A stretch of DNA of 64,000 bases from Clavulina sp. PMI_390 (GCA_015039315.1 WIDE01000002.1:941391-1005390), one strand, 5' to 3'; counted from the first letter of the stretch, positions 11,374-24,641 are shown. Notes: generated by a model from the letters alone, not told the origin. Numbers and translations: made by a program.

Positions 11374-13789
11374 TTATAGGGTGCTATAGTGCGTCGGCCC
11401 TACCAATGGCCGCACAACCCGATCCCAATTCTGATCCCAGCTCCCCCACTGCCACTCGGCCTCCTGCCCATTCACCTCACCCCCGGCGTGCAAAGAAGGA
11501 GACGGATGTGAACTCGTTACATGAGTGCGTAATGAGCTTGTCAGGCGATCGAGCTCCGGATTCGTGGGGAAGGATGCGAGTAGGTGCTGTGTGTGTGAAA
11601 ATCCGGGATGTGAGCGGACAATGATATTGGTGGAGGGTTGGTCACAATAGTATGTATAACACCCATATGAGAGCCAATTAGTTGACATACCTCAAAGTGC
11701 TCAGCGAGTTCTTGAGCAGTGTCAAATACCACGCCGTTGATCCCGGGTTTGACAAGCTCGTCAAGGCTGGCGATTATGCGGGGAGCAAGGATTAGAGATA
11801 TGCATCTGACCCTTCGATTGACGAATGACTCTTACCATGCAAAGTTTAGTGCACACACAGGCAAGCCACACCCAAACATATCCACAATCTTCATCGGTAA
11901 GTCCAGGTCAGACGAGCTCTTGTGCAGCGATACACCCAAGTCGGCCGAGCCTACGTCAAACAAGGAAGACACCGACAATCTTAGTCAACCCAACAACGCG
12001 GGGTCTAGCCATAAACGGGCATGCAACGCACCAAGAAGGATAGGATAATCTGCTGCACTCAGCCATACACTCCGACACCTCACCCATTTCCACTGCTCCG
12101 ATTCCTCAAGGTCCATCACCTCCTGCATCGATTTCTCTCTCAAGTCGCCTTTCCCAGTAACCACCGCCATGATTTTAGGGAGGCGGGGACTCTCATCGGA
12201 TTTTGAGCCATTCACCTCGCTTGCTCGCCGCTCATAGAGCCTTAGCGCCTCTAAGAAGATATCAAATCGCTCGTCGGCCGTCCAGCTCGTGCTGGTGATA
12301 ACGAGCGCAGGTCGGTCTTCTCGGCGCGTCGCGACGGACATGGCCTCTTTGGAGAACGAGACGTCGGTGGCCATGGCCATTGTCAGGCTCCTCGCTGCCG
12401 CCGTTGGCTCTTGTAGTCCCTCAGGAGTCGCGGAGCGACGCTGGCCAGATACGGCAGAGGAAGAGAGGGCCTCGTAAGGCGAGGCGAGGCGCGTAAAGGG
12501 TGTCGAGGTGCGTTTTTTGAAGGAAGGGAGGAAAGAGGATCCAACCGGTGGCAAAAAGTCGGGCATACTACAGAATAGCTGCCAGCCAAAATTCCCCCAA
12601 AGCAGTCAGATAATGAGAAAAAAATGAGAAATTAGAGAATAGAGCTGCTCACGTCGTGTGACTCTGCTGGGGAGCATGGATGGAAGTGCGAGGGAGGTCG
12701 GTCATGTAATACGGCTGTACGACCTCTTGGGAGGATATCCGTGATCAGCACCCTGCAGGCCCTTGCTCAACATGATAGCTTACTTGAGCTGCCACTTCTT
12801 CACCAAGTGATCCTTCATGGCTTTCGTCACAAACAAATGCGCGTATGCAACGCGTCCGAATGTCCTCTCGAACCTGCATATGGGGGAAATGGTATACGCA
12901 ACCTGCGTTAAGCCTCTCCTACCAATAAATCAATGAAAGACTTACCATTCCGCAATCTTCACCAACCGATGTTCATTGCCTAACCGAATGGCGAGGATGC
13001 TGTACCCAAGGTTGTGCCAGTCGATGATAAGTTTTGACTTTTGTGTTCTGTTGACGAATTGAACAATTGCCAGCGTTGGTATTGACGGGGGATTCTGGAG
13101 ATATAAATAGCAACGCAAGTGTAAGTGAATTGCTTAGCTGCTCCAACGCGTAACGATTTTCGCTTCTCGCGCGCGTGGCTCGCGCACGGCTCACTGATAT
13201 GACGAAACGTGGAGGAAACTCACCTGGACAATGATGAATTCCGTGGTATATGGCAACCGCACGAGAAGCGCGTGGAGGACAGCGAGGGTCTGGAATATCA
13301 CTTTGAGGGGCCCCACGAGGAGAAAGAGAGAACGTGGTGCTTGGAGGATGAACTGGGGGAGGGTGGGTAGGTAGAGGAAGTGGACGTGGGGGAGTTCGCG
13401 TAGGGATTTTGGAGGTTCTGAGCCTTCATGGGTGCCATTGATAGAAGAAGCATAAGTGGATTAGGAGGAATGAAAGAAATTTGTGTCAGAGTAGTGTTCA
13501 TTCCAGAGCCAGAGTAAGAGGAGCAATCGGAGCCGAACCGAGGAAGGAGAGGAAGGAAGCGTATTGTCTAACCTCGATAGCCAACAATAAATGTCTCAAA
13601 ATCGTGCTGAGCAAAGCTCTGAGAGTGGTACATCATCCGAGGGCTCCTGCCGATGTCTCCGAGAACAACAACGACAACACTGCGCCGATGGAGGAAGCGC
13701 TTCCGAGAGGGCTTGCGAAGGAATACATAGAGAGCGACGAATGGCAGCAGAGAGAAGAATAATTCGGCGAGGTATTTCAGGGAGCTCAT
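11374..13789 (-). CDS. ALG1: Chitobiosyldiphosphodolichol beta-mannosyltransferase
   Basis: ALG1 adds the first mannose to GlcNAc2-PP-dolichol on the cytosolic face of the ER. Nine exons (13573-13789, 13224-13417, 12946-13094, 12784-12873, 12653-12725, 12032-12578, 11836-11950, 11691-11766, 11374-11586) join in frame to 557 residues. Landmarks: an N-terminal membrane anchor, [32 protein letters not shown], a helix ending in [64 protein letters not shown], and [15 protein letters not shown], all in the order of the GT33 family. A stretch of about 90 residues after FHP is Ser/Thr-rich and longer than in yeast. The start ATG at 13787-13789 is the second in-frame choice; another lies at 13837. 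It shares a 171-base promoter with the divergent phosphatase gene. Confidence 0.94.
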
Positions 13790-13960
13790 CACGCCCTCAT
13801 AGGATTTAGTCCCGCAAAAGATGATGGTTGTCAGCAAAGTCTGGAGGAATCTGCGATATGTCGCGTCACTGGAAGGGTGTATCAGCCTGTCACGCCAACG
13901 TGTGACCGCAACTTTTGGGACCAGAGTCTTCTCAGCCCGGCGCAGGGCCCATACTCAACC
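13790..13960. promoter_or_regulatory. Bidirectional promoter between ALG1 and the PP2C gene
   Basis: Only 171 bases separate the two divergent start codons. Both genes must draw their core promoters from this stretch. No TATA box is evident. Confidence 0.5.
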
Positions 13961-16109
13961 ATGAATCTGGCTGCTACGGCCTCCACCTCAACATATATCC
14001 TACGGAGTATCGCTAGAGAGCATGCTTTGCCACTACGAGCACACACGCGACGCGTGATTCACTCAAAACTGCCTGTCACTCCTACCTCCTCTTACCTTGC
14101 TCGCCAACGAACCTTTACTTCGTCATCACGACGGCAGAATGCACCTTCTACCTCTTCATCAACATTAGACGCCGCCCCAAAATCAGCATCATTATCTTCA
14201 CCTGCCCGCCCATTCACATTCCATGTCGGCCTCTCCTTCATAGCCAAGCCCGTTCAGGAGGATGACGGGCCACCTCCCAACGTGATACCATTTCCAGACG
14301 ATCACCCCGTAATCGGTTTCCGAAACCGCATGCTTGCATGGCCCAAAGAAGTCCCTATCGATAGTGCAGGCCACGATTTCTTCTTTGTACAAGAGGTGCG
14401 TCACCTTGCCTCTACACCAGGAGAGCGCGCATGCAAAGGTCACCACATCAAATAATTCTCATCCTCGTCTTTACACTTTTATTCTCCTCTTCTGCGGGCA
14501 TAGATGAGGAACAAGTCGGTACCTACACTCTCCTTTCGCTGCATATCCGTTCCCGTGTGGCTCACCCCATCGTCCAACTACAGGGCCTAGCAGTAGGCAT
14601 AGCCGATGGTGTCGGAGGTACGGGGACCCATCCCATCTTTTCGTTCGACCCACCGTCGATCTCACCTTATCTCTCCTGAATTACGCCTTCGTCGGTGGTG
14701 GCTTTGCCCCCCATTTCCCCCTCGTGGACCGTTCATCTCGATATCCGCCCAATCTCGCGGTCCTCGCCCGTTATCTTGGATGCGTATGCACCGCCTCGTA
14801 TTCCTGGCATGTCTTGGCATCATGGTGCTCGACGACGATGCAATGCGGAAAATTTTGGTGACAGGCTGGGGCGATATCCTTGACCCTTCCCAGTTCTCTC
14901 AAGGACTCATGTACTACGCCTCGGAAGTTGCTGCTCAGAACTGGCCAGGCGAGCCAGAATCAGATCCACTGTCCGAGGAAGCCGTTTATGTGCCAGGGGA
15001 TCAGCTAAGTCCCATTGACTGTATGGAACAGGCATTCAGGAGAGTGGCGAAGGACAAGGCTGTCCAAGGCGGTAAGCTCGTTATCTTTGCGTACCGTATT
15101 CGAAATCTTCGACTTGAATTTGACTTTTTCATTTCGTGGGCTACAGGCGCAAGTACTGCATGCGTGATGACATTTGACGCAGCCAAAGGAAGGATGCAGG
15201 CTGCAAAGTATGTTCATAGTAATAATGTCTCAATCCACTCCGGAACTCACCTCTTGTATTTCTTATTCATCCTCTCGTCACCAGTATCGGCGACTCAGGA
15301 TTCTACGTCATCCGCGGAGCGAAGATACTGCATGCCCAAAATCCCCAGCAACATTATTTCAACTGCCCCAAGTCAGAGCCCTACTATTCTTATGCGTACA
15401 TGCTCATTTTGCTGACAACTTTTCTCCAATACTCAGACAACTCTCCAAATTTCCACCTGGTTTTGACACAAGTAGAGCTATCCAGGATCTCCCCCGAGAC
15501 GCAGATACCTACTCATTAGGGTTGCAACACGGAGACATCATCGTCGCCTACGTACGGGATCCCCATATCTCTGCGCGACCCATCCTGACTTCTTTCTGCA
15601 TTTAGACCGATGGACTTTCCGATAACGTCTATCGCCAAGAAACACTCCACTATGTCATGAGCTCGATGCGCCGTCCTCCAGTTCTCTCCACCAATCTCCC
15701 CCGCACGACCGAAACACCCAACAACTCCTCCATGCCTGAAGATCAAATAAAAGCACAGTTCCTTGCAGACTTCCTCGTTATTCATGCAAGGTGCGTTTGA
15801 CCCAAAGCTGTGATGTTCGTTGGCTGATTGGTGGGCTGCATTTCAGGAGGTGCATGTTCGACTTTGGGCGAGTGTCGCCATTCGAGGAAGAGTGGGCTAA
15901 GAGTCAACGGTCGAAGCGGGTGTACCGAGGAGGGAAAATTGACGAGTAAGTGCTCACACTCTTGGTCCGCAAGGAGGTTACCGACCTCATCTTCTGTCCC
16001 TAGCGTTTCTGTCATGGTCGTCATTGTCCAAGGTAATTTATCTCCACCCTATATAGGTGACATTTAGCAATTGAAGCTAACGTTTGACAATCTTCCAGAA
16101 GGAGCGTGA
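13961..16109 (+). CDS. PTC7: PP2C-type protein phosphatase, PTC7 type, mitochondrial
   Basis: PTC7 is a metal-dependent Ser/Thr phosphatase of mitochondria that in yeast activates coenzyme Q synthesis by dephosphorylating Coq7. Eleven exons (13961-14395, 14504-14518, 14584-14617, 14865-15071, 15147-15207, 15285-15371, 15437-15551, 15606-15790, 15847-15945, 16004-16032, 16099-16109) give 425 residues in frame. The N terminus is Arg/Ser-rich without acids, a good mitochondrial presequence. Seen: DSAGHDFFFVQE, GVADGVGGW (built across two introns; GIADGVGG here), FSQGLMYY, IGDSGFYVIRG, QQHYFNCPKQLSKFPPGF, VAYTDGLSDNVY and a C-terminal DDVSVMVVIVQEG. The metal-binding Asp residues of ADGVGG, IGDSG, TDGLSDN and DD are present. 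It has a 15-nt exon and an 11-nt last exon. Confidence 0.92.
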
Positions 16110-16757
16110 TCTTGCCGCCGCAGCCCCACCCATACATCATATACATCATAGTATTTTGCCACCGTCATAACAATCCATCCTCATCCTGTGGAATAGAAGC
16201 TTTGTCTTCATATCATTGGGTTCAAGACTTGATTCATAGCACATGATGCATTCTAATCAGGTATATACTAATTGGCATGTATTCCTTCAATGCACCATAA
16301 GGTTAAGGCATGGATGGTATCAAATGCTCGCATAAGAACCAAAAAGCTGAAATGTAGCCATGGCTGATCATACTACATCCTCATCGCATATGCATCGTCA
16401 TGGTTGTGAGTAAAGAGGGATAGGGAAGCGAAAGCAGAGAACAATTTATGTAGGATTGGGCGAGTCCTGCCCCCAGGTGTAAGTAATAGAAGAGAATGAG
16501 GCATAAAGCCAGGGGAATCATTGGGAACAAGAAACGCAACGAGAAACACAAAGAGCGAAGCGAAGATTAGATAGGTGTCGTTGATAAGGGAAGCGCAGTG
16601 ATAAGAGATGAAGAAAATCCTGACAAGAAAGTGGAAATAGCGAAACGGAATGTCAATAGGATAAATAGGAATTCCAAAGGACGGAATCAACCGCAGAGAA
16701 TAAACGGGCCGACGCGGCAAAGGAAGCAAACACAGGAAGGTGAAGAAAAGGCGAAAA
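16110..16757. other. Intergenic between convergent genes
   Basis: 3' flanks of the PP2C gene (plus) and the kinesin gene (minus). Reading frames here are short and look random. Confidence 0.45.
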
Positions 16758-19700
16758 TTACAAGCAGACGTATTTGGACTTCTTTTTCGTGATCTCGTCC
16801 ATACGCTGTTCGAGCTGAGTTCGAGTCCGTTCCTTGGCTCGTCGCTCTTCCTCTATGCGAGTCTCGTAATTCTGCTTCTCTTCGATAACAGATCGCCGGG
16901 TGACCTCAACTTCCTGCTGGGCCTGCTGGAGTTGATGGCGAAGCGACTCCACTTCGTTGGTCAGGCGATCACGCTCCTTGGAGAACTCGTTGGCTTGCAT
17001 GCGAGTCTTTCGCACTATTGTGGGAAACAGGGTGAGCAACAATATTCATGATACGGACACTATTGGCGACTTACGATTGCGTTCGGAATCAGTGAGCGAA
17101 GTCTCAAGCGTGGCAACGAGGTCCATATGGGCCTGCAAATCGCTCTCGCAGTGAGTCAGCTGCTTATTCAGCGTCTTGATCATTGTCTCCTGCTCCTCGA
17201 GGTGACGGGCTTGCTCAGCCAGCTGCTGAGCGATCTTGGGGTCAATAGTTGTAGAGTGCGTGACCACCGAAGTTGAGGGCGTGGAGCCTGAAGCATGACT
17301 CTCATCGGAGCCATCGAGAGATGACCGGGTGTTGGAGGACGCGCTCTCTGCTGAGGGTAACGAAGGAACAGGCGGAACTGAGGTAGGTATTGGTGGAGGT
17401 GGAATGGAGGGGGGCGGGGTCAGTGGAGGGAGTTTAGCAGGAGGGATACCGCGCGATGATTTGACAGTTGAAGACATGATCTGAGCACGAAGATCGGCGA
17501 TCAGGAGGTCTTGACGAGCCTTCTCCTCGCGCAAGGAGTCATAAGAGTCCCTGGTGCGCTGCAGTTCGTTCTGTGTATCGCCGAGCAGAGATCGGTGATG
17601 CTCCAGCTCTTCATCGATAGATTGGCGTTTCGAGGCCTCGCGGACGATGGAGGCGTGGGCCTCACGAGTCCGCTCAAGCTCAATCTGAAGCTCCTGAATC
17701 GTATCAGCAAACAACACCTGCTCCTGCTTGATGGCGAGTAATTCGGCTTCCAAAGCAGATGCATGTTGTTCCTTAACTGACAGATCTTGCTCATGACGTC
17801 CGGTAGAAGCCTGGACCTCGCTCTCGAGTTGAGCGACGGCGGCCTTCAAACCTGTGGCTTCTTGCTCAACCAACTGATGTGCTTTGCGGAGGGTCTCTCG
17901 CTCGCGCTCGTGAGAGGAGTCACGTTCCGACAATGCAACCTTATGCTCCTCACGAATACCATCAATCTGGGCTTGCTGATCAACGCGCAATTGAGACAGA
18001 GTCTGACGGTGCTCATCCCGAGTGGAGGCGAGCAGCGTTTGCACCTCGGCAAGGGCCTCGCGATGCTCAGACTTGAGCTTGTTCAGAGCAATAGCATGCT
18101 CAGCCTTCAAGCCGTCGGATTCGCTGCGGTGGGAATCAGCGAGTTGTGCAAGAGCCACCTCTGTCTGCCCAGCAGCAGCAGCGAGGGCCGCCTCATGAGC
18201 TGATTTGGACTCCCCAGCTGTCGTGAGCAGACCCTCAATCTCCTGCTGTTTCTCAGTAGCCAGGGTGTCAAGGGCTTGGGAATGCTGGGCATTGAGCTCG
18301 TTAAGCTGGGCATTGAAGGTGCTTTCCTGCTCCTCGAGACTTCGCGCATGCGCAGCCTTGAGGTCCGTAAGCTCTGTATCACGTTGGGCTACGAGAGCGC
18401 GGACCTTGTCCATCTCGGCAGCGTGCGAGGCCATGAGCTCCTCATGCTGCTGCGCGTGCTCAGTTTGCAGCTTCTCGATATCAGAGTTGAACTCGGCCTC
18501 CTTGCGTTCAAGAGTGGTGCGATGCTCAGCGTGGAGCTCTTCGAGGATAGCGGCCTGGCGCTCCTGGGACTCTGTAAGAGTGCCTTCACGAGCCATCTCC
18601 ATACCACGCAGTTCAGCCGCATGATCATCGCGCAGACGGCTGATGGCAGCACTGGAGATCTGAGATTGTTGCGCCAAAGCCTTCTCATGATCAGAAATGA
18701 GCTTAGCAACAGCAGATTCGTGAGCAGCTTTTGTGGCATCGTTGCTAGCGATGGTCGCTTCCTCGGTGCGCTGGATCTCCGAAGCATGCTCGCTCTTGAG
18801 CTTGGCAATGGCGTCCGCATGAGCCGATGTCATAGTATCAGCTGCCGTGGCCTGTTGGGCCAGGAGGGTTGCCACAGCAGCTTCGTGCTCACGTTGAACA
18901 TCCTCAGCGATGCTTTGCAGGGAAGCAATCTTCTCATCATGATTCTTCACAAGCTCGGACATGGATTCCTGATGCTTTTGAAGCGCGGCAGAGTGGTCGG
19001 AACGAAGGTTCTCCATCTCTGTAGTGTGTTGCTCCTTTGCGACACGAACAGCCTCGACGAGATCGGTTTCGCGTGTCCTAAGGGCTTGAAGCTGTGAGCT
19101 GGCCTCTGAGTGGCGCTTCTCCGTGGTGGCAAGATCAGCGCGCAGGCCCTCAATTTCGCTCGACATCGCTTGAGATTGCGTTGACATGTTTGCAGCCTGA
19201 TCCCGAGATGTGGTGGCAAGATCTTCATGCTGGCGCCGTAGGGAGGCGAGTTCGTCGTTCAAGCGATCAACAGTGGCGACATGTTGGGATTCCTTCAACG
19301 CCATCGACCGCATGAGTTCATCCAGGCGAGTAATAGTCTCAGCCTCCCGTCGTTCCGCGGCTTCTCTTTCGCTATTGAGAAGGACACTGTTTTTGATCCC
19401 ATTCATCTGCGAAGTCAGACCTGGACTGAGCTCCGACTCATAGAGAGTGTCGGGCTGGGAAGAGACATCAGTCTCCTCCTTGACATCGTGGAGTGGGGCG
19501 CTAGGTGGGACAGGGAAATAGCCGGGGGTGCTCTCAGAAAGCTTCTTCTCGAGCACATCGATTTCAGCCTCTCGGTCTTTGAGAACCTAATGGGAGTGGG
19601 TATTTAGTGCAAGCGGATTAAACGAACAAGGAGTATGTTTTTTTACCTTTTGCAGACTCTGAATCTCCTTCTCTAGACTTTCTGCAGAACGACCAATGTC

Positions 19701-22700
19701 CTGGGACATCTGTCGGTGAATCCTACTGAAGTTGCCTTGCGTTGGACTCAAGAGGCTGTCACCATTTGCCCACGATGTTCTGGAGAAGGAAGCCGACGAA
19801 AACTCCGATGACAGCGATTGCGATTGCGACCTCGAGTGGAGTCCCTCGGAGGAGGCCGCGTGCCGGAAAAAATTGCGGCGGGATGGGGGAGGTGGAGTAC
19901 CCAAGGTTGGGACATTGAGAATGCTGATACTTTCGGAGGTTTGTCTTCGCGAGATACTGCGATGTGAGGGCCGAGGAGAGCGGCTAAGCGGTCGGTTTCC
20001 ATTGTCAGACGAACCAACTTCGGAAGACGTCTCAGAATGCAGTTTTGCCTCAGCAATCTGTGCAGCCAGATCTGAGATCTCTGTGAGAGCATCACGATAC
20101 TTCGACGAAACCTCCTCCAGCTCGGTGAGGGTCGACTGGTGCTTCTCGCGTAGGGTAGTCAACTCGGAGGAATCAGCAGGAGTGATGGTCATCATGGAGT
20201 GTGTAGGCGACGCAGGAACGGTTGCACCATTGACTTCGGCCTCGAGAGAGCGACGGTTAGACTCGACCTCCGAGACGGCACTGACAAGACGCTGGCGATG
20301 TTGGCCTGTCTCTGCACGAACTTTCTCCCACTCCTCCATCTGCCGCTCGAGCTCCTGGACTCGCTTTTCTCGTTCGGCGAGGCTGGTCTTCCACTGTCGC
20401 ATGTCCTCGCTCTCATTGAGCATGGATTCAATGCGAGTCTCGAGCTTGGCAATAGCGGCATCCTTTGCGTCAAGAGCGGCCTCGAACTTGTCGACTTGTT
20501 TTCGGAGAGTAACGATATCGCCGTCCGCACGACCCAGACGTTGCTCCAGGCTGGCGATGTATGTAGCAGATACGCCTTCAGATTCTTTGTACTTGGCAAT
20601 CTCTCTTCGAAGCTCGGCGGCTGAGTCCTCGCTAGCAGCAGCATCGGCGTGAGCCTTCAATTTTGCCTCTAGGTCGCGGATGTAACCCTAGAAAATGAAG
20701 AATAAGGGCTTAGATCGCGAAAAGCTGACGCGAAAAAGCGTACCTCCGTGGTTTGTTCACGCTCTGTAAGGCGAGCAAGACGAGAACGCAAAGCTTCAAT
20801 ATAGCCATCAGCATTAGCTGTGCGTTCCTTGAACACCACGAGCTCATTCTCCTGCTCGTTGTACATCTCGTTCGTATGTTCCTGGAGGCAAAGTCAGCTA
20901 CGGTAAATTTGGCAGAGAAGTTTCGTCGATTTGACTCACCAAAGCCGTTCGGCTGAGTTTGAGCTCGGTCTCCATCGCGCTGATCGTCTTCTCGTATTCC
21001 TCGATGACAGGGCCAACAATATCTTCGTATCTCTTGGCACCATTGACAGGGGCCGACCTCTCGTCCAGTTCCTTTCGCATTCTGGCAAGCTCTTCGTTCC
21101 GCTCTACGTACTCCGATCGGAGATTGCGGTATTGCGCTTGGAGCTCGGCATACTGCTTGAGGACCTTCCCTCCAGAGGCAGCAGACAAGCTACCGTTGGG
21201 GGTGACGGATTCAGATTTCGAGGGGTTCTCAGTGGCAACTGGTTCGGGGACAGTCGAGGTAGTGGATGAGGCGCCGCCACCTTCCTTGAGGGCCTTGAGC
21301 TCTTTTCGAAGCTTGGTCACCATTGTTTGTAACCACTCCAGATCATCCCACCCGTCCTCCTTCTCCCTGATCTCCGCGCGATTTCGGATATTCCTCGCGC
21401 GATTCGCGTATTTCAGTGTATTCACAGTTTCAGGGTGGTTCCATTCTGATGGTGAAACACAAGCAATCATGAGGGTATGAGCGTTGCCACCCAGGGAGTC
21501 TTGAAGGAGACGAGTTAGTTTCGAATCCCGATAAGGAACATGGACAGCCCCGCCGTGTCCGAGAGTCTTCGCACGGGAAGGATCTCCAAGGGCAGAAATG
21601 ACGTTTCCGAGAGCAAGGAGACCGCTGTTGATAGAAATACCCTCCTTGACGCGTTCGCCTGCCGCAGCAGTTCTCTTGAGCTGTGGGGTGGGTTACAAAA
21701 GTTAGTTTTGACCAAATACAAGCCAGAGAGATAGACTCACGCGTTCACTACCTGCAAGATCGACGAAATGGAACTTTGATACAACGGTCGTCCACTCGCC
21801 ACGCTCCTCATCCTCCGCATCAGCGGCTCGGTCACGCATGCCCAGCGCACTGGAGGGACGTAGCATACCCGCCCCGGTCGGGTTCCTGGACATGGCTGCA
21901 CCAAAGCTATTCGGCGGCGCCCGGCCAAAAGTGGGTGATGCAACGCGGGACGGGCTGCCACCATACATGGACCCCGGGCGTGCAATTCTGGAGGATGGTG
22001 ATCCTGACGGTGGCATCGGCGACGTTCGCCCACTCGATGCACCGCGTGGCGGTGTACCACTGCCGCTGAACTTCTTCTGCGTCAGAGTGACTGAGAAGAT
22101 GGCATGCGAACGAGACGATTGAGCGTTCATGTCGGTTTCATTCGTCCTTCGATTCGCCGTTCCCTTGGCTAAGATACTACAGTCGTGCGGAAATGATTAG
22201 GACCGGAATGAACAAACCAAATAGAACCATCCAATCGTAGAAACTTACGCCATGACATCGGCCGCACTGCGAACGGGTATCTCGCGGAGACCACTCCAGA
22301 GGATGGTGCCATCCTTCTCTTCGCGAATTTGGACCTCTCTTCGGCCAGCGCCCTCGTCCACGGCGAGCAGGTCGATCAGGTCCTCGTTGTACAGTTCAAT
22401 GAAGGACACCTTGATGGACCACTGCCATGCGTTCCCCCGCTCCCGTTTAAGCTCACTAGCGCGAGCAAAAATGGTAGAAACACCACGAGGGATGATGCCC
22501 ATGCCGTTCGTAGGATCTGTGGGGTCCGCCTGGAGGTCTACTCCCGTCATCGAGTGGGTTTTCCCAGACGAAGTTTGGCCATATGCCAAAATAGTACAAT
22601 TGAAGCCCTCGACGAAGCGTGAGATGAGTGGCGCCGCGGTCGTGCTGAAGAGCTGAAATTGGGTGGTGTCCTGCGACATCACTTGGTCAAACGCGAAAAC

Positions 22701-23018
22701 TTGCTTCTTGTTGGCATTGGATGAAGCGGAAGAGGCAGACGCAGCCGCAGGGCCAGCAGAGGGATTTGATGTGGAAACAGGGTCGACAGAAACAGTAGTA
22801 TTGCTAGTAGCATGGATTATGGTGCGCTGAAAACGGCTAGGGATGGAAGATAAATCATGTGAGGTCGTTGGTCGAATACGAACGACTGGGGAGCAAGCAC
22901 AGGTTGGCGACGGGACGAGCTTATCAACAAAACTGGGGAAACTCGAAACGCGGCTGGACAACTTACCAACTTCAACAGAGGTCGTGTTTGAGGCGCTTGC
23001 AGAGCCTGAAGGCGGCAT
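16758..23018 (-). CDS. Kinesin-4-like motor protein with long coiled-coil tail
   Basis: Eight exons (22967-23018, 22249-22885, 21741-22176, 20940-21680, 20744-20881, 19647-20687, 17075-19586, 16758-17014) join in frame to 1937 residues. The N-terminal motor has the P-loop GQTSSGKT (about 120-127), switch I NAQSSRSH (247-254), switch II DLAGSER (369-375) and [18 protein letters not shown]. The stretch [15 protein letters not shown], directly after the motor, is typical of kinesin-4 (KIF4/KIF21). Between switch I and switch II sits a Pro/Ser/Gly-rich insertion of about 85 residues not present in most kinesins. The remainder is long coiled coil with Ser/Pro-rich breaks and ends in a Glu/Arg-rich helix. 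Plus-end motility on microtubules and roles in spindle or transport are inferred from the family. Confidence 0.92.
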
Positions 23019-24641
23019 TTTGGACGAAGAACGTGTCCGCCGTAGCAGGTGGCTGCCTAGAGCGTAAGGTGTTTACAGAATAATTTTGATGATGTTCGCT
23101 ACCGGAGCGCACGACGCGTGGAAGGAGTGATACAGAAGAGATTGCGCAGCGTCAGCAACAACGTTAGGCGCTTGAGCTCGCTCTAGTGCGACACAAAGGA
23201 CGTGATGTCCCTCTCGAAAAGGATTCCAAATGGCGAACGCTGAACGGCAAACTCCGACAGCCCTGTTCCCACGCTCCACTCAATAATACCCCCGCCAAAA
23301 ATTCATTCAAAATTGTCCCTTGGTGTTCCGTGGGTGGCCTTTCTATCGCAATCAAGAATTTTCTATCAATCCCTCTATTGCCCGAACCTCAGAATTTTTC
23401 TCAATATCTATTATCTCGTTTATCCACGCGCGAACCAAACGCATTTACCCAACTCGCTTGGTACATATATCCATATATCTTCTCCCTCGGCAACCGCCCC
23501 ATTACCCCGGTTACATTCTCACTGTACTCTCGTCTCGTCTAATTCTGGCATGCCACGCTCAGCTCTTGTCATTAATTACCTTCCCTCTCACGAGGCAAGA
23601 ATGTCCTGGGTGATGATGAGGGGAGAGAAGTGTTAGACCCTTATCAAGAGGCAGCGCTCACAACAAGCGCGTTTCTTCTGGAAGATCGCCTGTCGACTGA
23701 TGAAGTGTTCTGTTCGCTCCACACCGCCGAGACTTTGGAAGGGTCCAATCCAGACACAAGCCGAAAGGGCTTCTTGCGTCGCCACGTTCACTTGAGATGC
23801 GTGCGGCCATCAGGACTTTTTGCACCACGTTGCCAATGCCAACGGGAACATATATATCGAATCCTTTCGGCAACAGGAAAATTGTACTGGTTGCCTGCAA
23901 TAGGCTAGGGTCCTTCGATCAGACGGGGCGCTCATTTGCCCTGAATTATGTGAATACAGATAGCGCCACGTGAGACGGACGGCAGAGCAAGTTGATGTAT
24001 TGCCACTCAGTCAAAGCCCGAGCCCCTTGGGAGTTTCCGACAATTAATTTTGAATATGAGGCTGGGGGCTGAAAGCAACCACAGCTTCTCAAGTCGCTCA
24101 ATCGAATCCCGTCGAATCTTGTGGGGAAGAGGATTCGGATATGGGGGGCCGAAGCCAGTGGTTCGGGCGAGGATGTAAGCTGAGAGAAATAAACAGCCTC
24201 ATTGCAATCAAATTTCCAGTCAGAAGACTTAGTCGGGATGCACCTAAGCCGAGACGATCGTCGGGCTCTGATACTGATGGTCCTCAAGACGAACGCTTAG
24301 CCAGACAGAGATAGTGGAGACGTATGCATTACATTATCAATAAACATGCATGAAGCGTACATGTACAGATGTCGCGAGGGTTAACGGGTATATGTCACAG
24401 TGGAAGGTATATCGTGGTGTTCATGTGGGTAGTAATGAGGTTGTATGCGTTCGCTCGATGGCGAAAATGATTCAGTGTGGAAAGAGACCAATCATAAATG
24501 CGGTGACGTTGAGGGTGATATTAGCCCATTAAAGCCTCCACTTCCTGGAGCTTCAAGCCTATATTACATAGAGTTGAATAACACAAGGCAGAACCAGAGA
24601 GTCAATGCGACGATCACACGACGGACTTAGAGGGGCAAGAG
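23019..24641. other. Intergenic, kinesin upstream region
   Basis: About 1.6 kb between the start of the kinesin gene and the end of the next minus-strand gene. I see only short frames with no conserved motif. The AT-rich part near 23300-23480 may belong to the kinesin promoter. Confidence 0.45.

Noticed and set aside
14606..15415. 269-codon frame through the PP2C gene
   Set aside because: It reads through introns of the phosphatase gene; the spliced model restores all PP2C motifs and uses only part of this frame.
18205..19100. Long plus-strand frames opposite the kinesin tail
   Set aside because: They are antisense shadows of a repetitive coiled-coil coding sequence.
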